DNA of 64,000 nucleotides from Caenorhabditis elegans. Taxonomy: Eukaryota; Nematoda; Chromadorea; Rhabditida; Rhabditidae. The DNA is taken from contig NC_003281.10 of assembly GCF_000002985.6 (NCBI RefSeq), positions 7,626,001 to 7,690,000 on the forward strand. The letters run 5' to 3'. Shown one piece after another: positions 1 through 12,200 of the stretch. Both the position numbers and the translations under genes were made by a program. Every line of letters starts with the position of its first letter. Positions within the stretch are counted from its first letter, which is position 1. The notes beneath the pieces were generated by a model. The model was not told the DNA's origin, did not search any database, and saw only the letters and a list, made by a program, of their open reading frames with translations.

Positions 1-211
1 CGGTGGTCTTGTGTGTTGTTGGTTAAGAAAAATGACATGACATGAACAATTGGTATTTGGGAACAGATAGATTAAATGTTGGGAACTTTTACGCAAGCTT
101 TGACACTTCAAAGACTGCCCATGATTCACATTTTACCTAGAGTTAAAAAACATCCAACTTGCTCAGATATAAAATAGAAAACAGTTTCAGTAAAGTTGTT
201 TTTTTTTTCAG

Positions 212-3200
212 GGAGTCATCAAATCGCTAAAAACTTTGTGAACTCATCAACTCCAGATCTTCGACCCACATTTGTTGTAAATTTCGATACATCAACAGTT
301 ATTTGTCAGCACAGGTGAGCATTTAGTTATTGAAATTCTTAAACTGATTAAACTAGCAAGTTATATGGATGTGAACATCCAAACTAGATTGTCTGGAAAA
401 TTTAAGAGATATCTTGTTTATCAATTCTTTGTTTTCCAAATTTCTAAGTTAAAATTTCTCTTGAATTCTGACAGTAGTGCCCAAAAACAGCCAATTAAAA
501 GAAAACCAAATGGGTCATCAGGCAAGAAAACAGGCGTATCAAAAGAGTGACACAGAGGTGTCATAAACTTTTTTTTGGAACACCGAAGAGTTGTTAACCT
601 TGAGAGAATAGCAACACAAAAAATCAATTTCATGGATGATTGAAAAGAACAAAGTGTCAAATGGGTGGGAGAATATCGAGCAAAGTTGCAAAATTTGAAT
701 TTAGAATGATTTTGTGACCTCGAAAAAAGACCAAACTTTGTGGGATCAAGGAGAGAAAAAGGACAAAAAACTGGTTTAAAATTTTGAATTTTCAGCTCCG
801 ATCCAACAGACCTGCATATTCATAACATGAGCTCTTTATGCGATGGAAAACAAGATTGTTTTGTGAATCCTGCTATGCACGATGAAGTTTTCCCTTATTG
901 TGGTTAGCCTTTTTTTTTTCAAAGTGCAGGTTTCCAATCAATTTTCTTTCAGAACACAAATGCCAGTCAACATGTAGTGGGAAAGGAGCGTGTCTCTACG
1001 ATGGAGCCAAACCTCAATGCTATTGTGATTCCGGATTCTCTGGTTCAGCTTGTGAGCTTCAAGATAAGAATGAATGTTTGGAGCATCCTTGCCATATGAT
1101 GGCTCAATGTCAAAACACGTTGGGATCCTATGAGTGTCGGTGTCTGCCAGGATATGAAGGAAATGGACACGAATGTACTGATATTGATGAATGCTCAGAT
1201 AAACTTACATCTAGATGCCCAGAACATTCTAAATGTATCAACCTGCCTGGAACTTACTACTGTAATTGCACACAAGGGTTCACACCAAAAGTAGGCTTTT
1301 GCCATAATTATCACAAACATAAGAATCTATTTTTAATCTAAAAATTCGAAAAACAAGTACTTGAAAACTTGAGAAATGAGACTTGGAATTCTTCCACTTT
1401 AGTCATGCCATATATGTATATATATATATATAAATTCAATTTCATGGATGATTGAAGAGAACAAAGTGTCAAATGGGTGGGAAAGTATCGAGCAAAGTTA
1501 CAAAATTTGAATTTAGAATGATTTTGTGACTTCGAAAAAAGACCAAACTTTGTGGGATCAAAAAGTATAAAATCCTAATTTCCAGGGAAACCAGGGATCT
1601 GGTCTTGACAAATGCGCAGATATCAACGAATGTGAGACTGGAGCCCATAACTGCGACGCAGACGAAATCTGCGAAAACTCAATTGGATCATTCAAATGTG
1701 TCAATAAATGCTCTCCCGGGTATGAGCTAATTGATGGAAAGTGTGAAGATGTAAATGAATGTGGATCTGAGAAACTTCATAAATGCGATGTACGTGCTGA
1801 TTGTGTCAATACTATTGGTGGATATGAATGTGAATGCGAGGAAGGTTTTGAAGGAGATGGAAAGAATTGTCAACGTAAGTGTGGGCATTCCGTCAAACTA
1901 CCCTGTAAATTTTGAAATATTTTGGTTGTACATTCGTCGCACATTCTTGCACTTCTAGCAACTTTTTAATTTTTGCGAGAACGTGAGGGTAAATACGAAA
2001 TAAATTTCAGAAAGCTAAGACAAAGAATGAAAAATTATGCGTTTTAACAGCACTGATTTACCTAAATATATAATTTCCACCATTTCAGCAAAATCGTCTT
2101 GCCGTAAAAACTCTGCAATCTGTGATAGACACGCATCTTGTCACATTGTCCTAGACATCTGTGACTGTAAAACTGGATACACAGGAGATGGAATCACATG
2201 TCACGATATTAATGAATGTGATGCCAAAGATACACCATGCTCAGATGGCGGAAGATGCTTGAATTTGGACGGAGGATACGTTTGTTGCAAAAATGGACAA
2301 GATGACGCCACATGTATTAAAGGTGAGTTACATTTTGCCCAAATTACTTTAAGTAAGCTCATAAGTTTCAGACCAGGGAGCATTTTGCTCTGGAGGATGT
2401 GGTGACAACGCAATTTGCTCCAATGCAACTTGTGCTTGCATCGATGGTTTCCGTGGAGACCCACACAAAAAATGCGTCGATATCAATGAATGTGTGGAGA
2501 ATGACTCGGTTTGTGGTGGAGTCGGAGATCGTTGTGTCAATCTATTCGGTGGATTCAAATGTTGCCAACATGGATCTACTGAAGCCGAGTGCACAGATCA
2601 GGCGTTTTCATCGGATTCTTCCACTATTTCTAGCCACGGAGCAGACTTCACAACAACCGGAGAACAAATTATTGAAGGTTCCGGATCGATTCAAACTTCA
2701 TCCGGAGGATCCATCACTGTAACCCGTGGTCTTATTCCCAAAGATGTTGAACTAACAACTTCTGGAAGATTAGCCTGTACTTCTTATTGTCCACCAAACT
2801 CTGAATGTGTAGGAGGGTACTGTGAATGTGTCAGTGGATACGGTGGAAATGCATTAGTAGGATGTGAAGATATCGATGAGTGTATCACTGAAATATGTAA
2901 TATCGAGGCAAATGAATGGTGTGTTAATCTGATCGGAGGATTCGTTTGCTGTAACCCAACGAATGCAACTCATGATGATTGTATAGGTAAGTTAGCGGAA
3001 AAATTCAATCTTTTAGCTTTGAATATTCAGTTTTTGCTAATTTATCGTTCAATTGGGTAAACTTGGCGCTTATTATTATAATAGCTGTTCTAATCGATTT
3101 TCAGATTTTCTAACAAAAGTTAAGATATACGCTTACATGATTATCATATTTCTATTAAAAGGTACCTACTATTAACAAAAATTGCAATTTTACTATTTTA

Positions 3201-6200
3201 ATAGGGTTCAATATTTCCGTTACTATGTAGCTTCAGATAACTCCTCGCACCTTGGTTTATTTCCAATTTCTGATTTTTTACACATCTTCCAGGTCTAGAA
3301 ATCACAAAGGAAAAAGGTCTTCATGTTATTGGAGGCAACGAGGAGGATACTGTAGTTGCTACAAGATCAAATCATTCGACATCTGATCAATTGATTACAC
3401 AAGTTGTTCAACAATCCAGAAACTTCTCAACTGGACAGATCATTTTGACACGTGGAAAAGTGTCTAGTGGGGAAGCTGTCACACAGACAACTGACGCTGA
3501 TGAGTTTGGCCTTGAAATTTCTGCAGCTGATTTGGCTGGAAGTGGATCGGGAATCACATTACCGACCACTCTTGAACCGAAAATTGAAGGATCAGGAAAG
3601 AAAGCATCAGGAGGTGTATGGACTGAAGAAGATGAAGGAGAAGATGAGGATCTTATGGAAGAAGGATCTGGGTCTTGGAGTACGACTATCAATGGAACAG
3701 GAATTACTGGATCCCCTAGATCAGAGGGTACAATCAGAGTTAGAATTACAACATTAGGAGAGGATGGTGAACCAGAAACCGCAACAAAGCCAGGAATCAG
3801 TGCACCTGACAAAACTGGAGAAGGTTCAAAAACTGAGAGTGACGGAGAAGAGAAATTGACTGTTGAAAAAGATGGGAAAGAGGCACAGTCGTCTGGATCA
3901 AGTGCTACATCATCTGGAAAAAAATCCGAAGCGACATCAGGATCTTCTAGCTCTTCTGCAAAATCTGGGACCGGATCGGAAGCTTCTGGATCTTCTGGAG
4001 CTAGTTCATCTTCCGGATCAGGAGTTTCGGGAGAGTCTGGATCATCGGTTTCAACAGAGTCTGGAAGCTTTGGAACCTCTTCTAGTGGATCTGTTGGATC
4101 AGAAGCAACTGGATCGACAGGAGTTGACGGATCTGAATCAGGGAAGCCATCTAAATCATCAACTGAGGAAAAATTGCCATTTACCAAAAACGGGGAAAAA
4201 TCTCCAATATCTGGTTCGGATACAACCGGCAAAGAATCCTCAGAAGAAACTACTTCGAGAAAACCTATCGAAGGATCTGATTCGCTTACAGAAGGATCCG
4301 GATCTGGAGAATGGTTTGAAACTGGTTCAAAGGGACATTTCGAGTCAGGATCCAAAGTATCAGTTACTTCGGGAAAAGGACCAACTCAATCAGGAGCCGA
4401 AGGATCTGGATCGGGACCAAAAGTACCAAAAGGACCAGGTGCTCCCGAAATTACCACTGATGGTGAGGAATCTTCTTCAACATCAACTGGGGATAAGTCT
4501 GGTGGCAAGCCAGCAGATAAGTCAGATAATAAGAATGTGCCTAAAACTGGAGATAAGAATCCAGATATCACAACTGACGGTGAGGACTCTACTTCTGAAA
4601 CCTCTGGAGGTGAACAAGGACCTAAAGGAAAGTCAAAGGGACAGCCCCCTGGTGACAAGGGTTCCGAAGTCAAAAAGCCAACTTCTGAAGTTGATGGACC
4701 AGGAAATTTATCAGGAACAAAAGGAAAATCAAACGTTCCACTTAAGCCAACTGATCTTCCAGAGGAAGGATCTGGTATTCTTACAACATCTTCCGGAGGC
4801 AAAAACTCTACTTTTGAACATGGAACGAAACTCGAAAGACTGCCACCAAAAACCGAGGATAAATCATCTGAAACTCCACAACTCGGATTGGAAATCAGTG
4901 CTGGAAAGAAGCCTGAGCCAGAAGATGGAACTTCTAAGGAAGTTGGTCTAGAAATTCTCTGGGAATCCACAACGCCAGGATCAACAACATTAGATTCTGA
5001 CAGTGTGAGTATCTACGCTTTGATCGTTGTTTTCAATTTATGTTTCTTTTCAGGTTGGCCTCGAAATTTCGGGATCTGACTTGACTAAAGCCACAAAGAA
5101 ACCTCATGTTGAGATTGAAGGATCAGGCACAGGAGATGAAGAAATTAGTGAGTTTCATTTATTTTCGTTTATTTTCACAACGACTGCGTTTTATATTAAT
5201 TTTTAATTGTTTTTATTTCCAGCTGCTACCACCCGTGATGTATCAAAGAGCACTAAGAAACCACGTGTAGAAGTCGATGGAGGTGACAATGGGGAAACTT
5301 CTGGAGTTGATGGAAAGCCTACAACTCCCGCTCCGACGCCATCATCTTCCGCAGAATCATCTACCTCTCGAATTCCAACAACTTCTGAAGCTTCCCCTGA
5401 AGGTGGGTCTGGAGAAGCTGGTGTTCCTGAGAGTCCAGATGGATCAGGCGAATCTTCTACATCAGCTCCAGATGGAGTTTCTCCAACTTCTTCCGCAACA
5501 GCTCCAGAGGTTCCAACTACCTCTGCTTCGTCTACTCCAGATGCGGTAGAAGAATCAGGAATACCTTCCACTTCAAAACCAACTGCTGAGCCATTGGAAA
5601 CAACTGCACCTTCTACTGAAGTAACAAGCCCAGAAGGATCTGGAACGGAAGAGTCCACTTTGCCTCCAACGGAAGGATCTGGAGAATCAACAACTTCATC
5701 TGCTCCAACTGTTGAGCCAGCTACCGTTCTGCCTCCACAAAACCGAAATGAGAAGCCAGAACCAACAAAAGACACATTCGCGTTGCCAACAACAACCACT
5801 GGTGCACCACAAGCAAATGATTCTTCTGTGTAAGTTTTGAGATTTAAAAAGTAGAAAAGTCCATGTGAGTTCATTCTGAAAATTTACAGCGAAAATACTA
5901 AATGCACGAGCAGTGACGAGTGTGGTCTGGATGCTCTTTGTGAAAGAAGGACTGGAGTTTGTCGATGCGAGCCAGGATTCGAGGGTGCTCCACCAAAGAA
6001 ATCTTGTGTCGGTGAGTGACTTTGGAAAGTCTGTTCTTGAAGACTCTAGTATATAGAAATATAGTTTTTAAAATAGTGTAACTTTAAACTGAACAGTTAA
6101 ATAATTTTAGATTCAATTTACATTCAATTGATATTTAAAAGTTCAATAAAAATTGTAGAGTCAATCAAAAGTAAAAGGAAATAAACAAAAGAAAAATTCA

Positions 6201-9200
6201 AAATTCAGATGTTGATGAATGTGCCACTGGAGATCATAACTGCCACGAATCAGCCCGTTGCCAAAACTACGTCGGTGGATACGCATGCTTCTGTCCTACT
6301 GGATTCCGAAAGGCTGATGATGGATCTTGCCAGGATATCGATGAATGCACAGAGCACAACTCCACTTGCTGCGGAGCCAATGCCAAATGTGTTAACAAAC
6401 CTGGAACCTATTCCTGTGAATGTGAAAATGGATTCCTTGGAGATGGATATCAATGTGTTCCAACCACAAAGAAGCCATGCGATTCTACTCAAAGCTCCAA
6501 GAGTCATTGTTCAGAGAGCAATATGTCTTGTGAAGTAGACACTGTTGATGGATCAGTTGAATGTAAAGAATGTATGGGTGGATACAAAAAGAGTGGAAAA
6601 GTATGTGAAGATATCAATGAATGTGTTGCTGAAAAAGCACCATGTTCATTAAACGCCAACTGTGTCAATATGAATGGAACGTTCTCTTGCTCCTGTAAGC
6701 AAGGCTATCGTGGAGATGGATTCATGTGCACTGATATTAATGAATGTGATGAACGACATCCATGTCATCCACATGCTGAATGCACAAACCTTGAAGGATC
6801 GTTCAAATGTGAATGTCATTCTGGATTCGAGGGAGATGGCATCAAGAAGTGTACAAACCCACTTGAGAGAAGCTGCGAAGACGTCGAGAAGTTCTGTGGA
6901 AGAGTTGATCATGTCTCGTGCCTATCTGTCAGAATATACAATGGATCATTGTCTTCCGTGTGTGAATGTGAACCAGGATTCCGATTTGAGAAGGAAAGTA
7001 ATTCATGTGTAGATATTGATGAGTGTGAGGAGAGCAGAAATAACTGTGATCCTGCATCAGCCGTTTGTGTTAACACTGAAGGATCATACCGATGTGAATG
7101 TGCTGAGGGTTACGAAGGAGAAGGTGGTGTTTGCACTGGTAAGTCATTTAATAATTCATTTCGTTCAAAGTTTGCAACTCCAATTTTAAGATATCGATGA
7201 GTGTGACCGCGGAATGGCTGGATGTGATAGTATGGCAATGTGCATCAATCGAATGGGATCATGTGGATGTAAATGTATGGCTGGATACACTGGCGATGGA
7301 GCTACTTGCATCAAGATCGAAGAAGAACCGAAGTCTGATAAAACTGCCTGCACTGACGAATGGTCTCGCCTCTGCGAACTTGAAAAGAAACAGTGTACGG
7401 TCGACGAGGAAGAAGTTCCACAGTGTGGAGCTTGTCTTCCAGGACATCATCCAATCAATGGTACCTGCCAATCTCTTCAAATTTCTGGTCTGTGTGCTCA
7501 GAAGAATGATTGTAATAAGCATGCAGAATGTATTGATATTCATCCGGATTCTCATTTCTGTAGCTGCCCTGATGGATTTATCGGAGATGGAATGATTTGT
7601 GATGGTGAGTTAAATATATAACGATTTTTTAATCCATAAATAACATTTTCCAGATGTCGATGAGTGTAACAACGCTGGAATGTGTGATGATGAGAACACC
7701 AAATGCGAAAATACAATTGGATCATTCAACTGTGTATGCTTGGAAGGATTCAAGAAGGTTGACGAAAAGTGCGTTGTCGATGAGAAGAAACAGCCGAATC
7801 GCGAAAAGATCGAGATTGACGAAGAGAACTCTTCATCATCAAACTCTGGACAGGAAAAACCAACTACTAAAGGTATTGTGTCTTCCACGTCAGCCACGTC
7901 CTCTGAATCCACCACAGCGGAACCACATGTCACCACAAGTATAAGTAGCACCACATCCACCAAAGATATGACGTCTTCCAAATCACCTGAAAATGTGACA
8001 ATGTCGTCTGAGTCACCAGAAGTGAGCACCTCGTCTTCAAAGTCAACCACGGCTTCTGAGACCACTGTTTCATCTACACCGTCTGAAAGTTCCTCATCAG
8101 AGGCACCTCTCACTTCATCACCAGCAACAACCACTGAAGTGATCACTGAGAGTTCTGTAAAATCCACAACACCAAAAGAAGAAAGCTCTTCTGAAATAAC
8201 TGTCAAATTGTCTTCAAAGTCACCTGAAGTCACTGAATCTTCTGTAAAGTCTTCACCGTCTACACCAAGTACGACGTCGCAAAGTGTTACATCAACTGTC
8301 CCTGAAACCTCTAAGTCAACTGTTTTGTCTTCTGAAGCACCTGTGACTTCTACATCTCCAACAGAAGTGCACACATCATCCGAGACCAAGCCATCTCTTA
8401 GTGCATCTTCAACCACCGGTACGTTAGAGACAAGCACGCCATCATCTGAGGCAATTGTAAAGTCCACCACAACACCAGATGCAACTTCTGCATCGTCCGA
8501 AGCCTCTGTGGAGTCCACGTCCGTGTCTCCTGGAGATGTCACATCTTCAAATACACCGGTGAAAACAAGCACTCTGTCGTCTGTAACTGTGACTACTGTC
8601 TCTGATATGTCTACTGAAAGTTCCACAAAATATGTTCCTGTTGAACAAACAACCCCTGTGAAAGTATCTGAAACTTCTGTCGAGTCAACGTCCGAACCAC
8701 AGTCACATGTAACCACATTATCAACAACTTCGCCAGATTCACCTAGCTCTGAATCAACTACAAACTCAGCAACTATGGCAGAAGTCCAAAAATCAACGAA
8801 AACACCAAGTTCTTCAGGAGACACAAATTCCACAACGCCATCAACATCATCTCTAGCATCTGTGAAATCAACGTCTGCACCAGAAGGTACTTCAGCCTCC
8901 GTGGCACCTGTAAAGTTATCGTCTCTATCTCCTGATGTTTCACAACCGTCCACTAAAACTTTTGATGCAACAGAATCTAGCACTGTCCAAGCATCAGAAA
9001 CATCTTCTGGAACATCTGTAAAGTCAACGTCCGAACCAGAGTCCCATGTAACCAAATTGTCCATTACCTCGTCTAATCCATCAAGTTCTGTACCTGTCAC
9101 AAGTCCAAAAAGTACGCCAACAGTTCCAGAATCAACGGAACAACCGACGTCCACAACGCCTTCTGGTCAGTCTTTAACCCCCATGAATTCAAACTCCGAA

Positions 9201-12200
9201 GTATTAACAACTTCTGAGCCACATGTGTTGTCATCTTCTTTGTCTCCTGATGTTTCACAATCGTCCACTACACCCAATAATCTGTCAGAATCGAGCACTG
9301 TTGAAACACCAAAGACGTCTTCTGAAGTATCTCTAAATTCAGAAGAACCATCCACTACCGAAGCACCAACAACCTTGTCTCCTGATATTCTCTCCACCAC
9401 AACTAATAATTTGTCCCAATCTAGTACTGTCTCAACCGAGGATCGCTCAGAAATATCTTCTGAGAATTCTGAAAAGCCTACATCTGCACCAGAATTAGTC
9501 ACATCTTCCGTGACACATGTCGCGTCCTCTTCTCCAGACGTTCCTACCGAATCTTCCGAACCAGACGATCTGACAGGATCTAGCACTGAGAATATACCTG
9601 AAGCATCTTCCAAACAAACAATTTCGTCAACACCAACACCTGACACTACAACTGCTTCAGAAGAACCAACAAAATCAACGTCTATGTCACCCGATTTATC
9701 TACCACATCAAATGTATTGTCCGAGTCTAGCACAACTCCTGAATCTTCTTCTAAATCACCTGTATCGTCTTCAACAGAAGGGATAAGTGTCGTGACGTCA
9801 ACCGAGTTCTCAAAAGTCCCCGAGTCCACAATCTCTTCTGTTTTGGAAGAGGATCTCACTAAAACCACTCCTTCACCAATCTTAGAAGAAACAACGACGG
9901 CATCAGAAACTTCTGAACCTTTAACTGAAGACTCACTAACTGTGTCTGTAAGAATCCACGAGCTTACAACATCTTCAGAAAACGTCCCCAAAGAATCCGA
10001 ATCCACAACAACCTCTTCAGAAAGTTCTAAGCCTTCTCAAGAGCCGGCTGGCATACTCACATCAACTGTCGTTGTCCCAACATCTTCTGTGTCGTTGATA
10101 ACAGCTTCTGAAATTGAAGCTATCACTTCAAACACTCCTTTTAAACAAGGTAGAACACCAATAACCACTTCTCCAAAATCACTTGTCAAGTCTACCACGT
10201 CTCCAAGTACTGTCACGTCTTCTGAACCATCAGAATCCACCAGTGAATCGTCGTCAAGTCCTGAACCATCCACGTTACCAAAAGAGAAAGGAAACTTATC
10301 AGATAAATCTTCAGAACGTACTACTGTTTCTACAACTGTCTCTACCACAACTCCGACTGAAGAAACGACTACTTCCGAGTCATTGATTCTCACTGCTGCT
10401 CCATCCAAGCCAACAGAATCTACAACAGAGTCATCCGAAGCTCCAACTACACCGGCTAAAACATCTGAAACAAGTAAGACCTCTTCTGTCAAATCCACGT
10501 CTGCACCAGAAGCAGTTTCATCTTCTGAAACTACTGTCAAACCAACAACCTTGTCTTCTGACGTGTCGTATATTAGTACTGTCACCGCATCCAGTTCTTC
10601 AGAGCCTTCAAATGTTTCATCCACATCACGAAAATCTACAGAAAATGTGGAAACATCCACTTCACAATCTGGTTCCTTAGAATCAAGCACCATGTCATCC
10701 ACCTCCTCCGAACCAGAAACTAATGCACCAGCAGTCACAGTGTCTTCTGAAGCGTCGTCAACAACTCTCGAAGAAAACAGCTCAACATCTTCACCAACGT
10801 CTTCAGAAGCATCTGTGAAACTATCGTCCCTATTCCCAGAAAGTATCACTTCTGAAGCCGTCACAGTGTCGTCTAGAGCACCAGCAGAAATTACTATGTC
10901 TTCTGAGTCCCACCGTGAAATAAGCACCGTGTCATCTGAACCATCAGAACCTGAAATCCCACTATCCACAACAGTTTCTCCAAATGTTGTCACTGCTTCT
11001 TCTATCCCATCTGAAGAGCCCATCCTTTCATCTGTCACGTCATCATCAACTCCACGTGTCCGTCTTATCACCGGTACTCCCGATGATCTCATTGTATCTG
11101 TCACTGTGCCATCTCACGGGAATCGTCGTCAAAACATCACCGCGTCTTCTGTCCCTTCAAATTCCACATCGCCAATCATTTTGCCTTCAGAATCTTTGAC
11201 CACTCCACAGCCACCACCTACCACCACCACAACTGCAAAACCAGCAACCACATCAGGTATGTTGAATGAAATTTTAGAGTTAAAAGTATAAAGTGATTTT
11301 GCATGAATTTAATTTGAGAGCATGACAAGTTTTTGAGTATCTAACCAACCTCTAGGCAAACGAGGACCACCAAGCATCCAACCACCAGCAGAAATGTTCA
11401 CGACTCCAGCTCCACCTCCACCAAGTAATGGAGGTTATGGAGAGGAGACGAATCAAGAAGAAGAGCAAGTAACCTCCACAACAACTACAGAAGCTCGTAA
11501 GTTTTGGAATTGGGAGGCATGAAGTTTTTTTTAAGAATTGGTTTATGTTTTTAACTTTTTTAAAGTTATGTTTGATTTAATGTTTTTAATTTGGAAATAT
11601 TAAATTTAAAAAATGAGTTTGAAGGCATGATGCATCCAATAATTATTTATGGTTTAAAGCATGAAAAAAACATTTATTTGATTTTGAAATGGATTTTTAT
11701 TCTTCAAATCAACTGATATCATTGAAGAACATCTCCAAGTTAAAAAAATATCCCAATTATTTTTTATTCAAAAAAACGTCTTTACCCTTACATTTTCAGC
11801 ATCTCTTTGCTCCACAGTCACATGTCACTCATTGGCAACTTGCGAGCAATCTACTGGGGTTTGTATTTGCCGAGATGGTTTCATTGGAGACGGTACAACA
11901 GCTTGCTCTAAAAAGAGCACAGCTGATTGTATTTCTCTTCCGTCTCTCTGTGCTGACAAGGCAAAATGCGACAATTCAACAAGATCCTGTGAATGTGATG
12001 CTGGATACATTGGAGATGGATACGTGTGCTCACCGCATCCACAGGATTGTGTGCTTCGTGATAACTTGTGCTCGCCAGAAGCTGTCTGCCAGAATAGAAG
12101 ATGCCAATGTCTTCCAGGATTTACTGGAGATGGAGTCAAGTGTGTTAGTATTCACGAAAGAGCAAGCAACTGTTCCCAATGTGATGCAAATGCTCATTGT

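Noticed and set aside
3408..4355. 315-codon minus-strand frame opposite the Ser/Gly-rich exon
   Set aside because: Same cause: low-complexity shadow rich in Asp, Pro and Ser with no splice or start support.
7610..9154. 514-codon open frame on the minus strand inside fbn-1
   Set aside because: It is antisense to the Ser/Thr/Glu-rich exon; repeated sense codons give stop-free complements. The sense exon has correct splice phases and family context.
10037..11104. 355-codon minus-strand frame opposite the mucin-like exon
   Set aside because: Compositional shadow of the fbn-1 coding strand.
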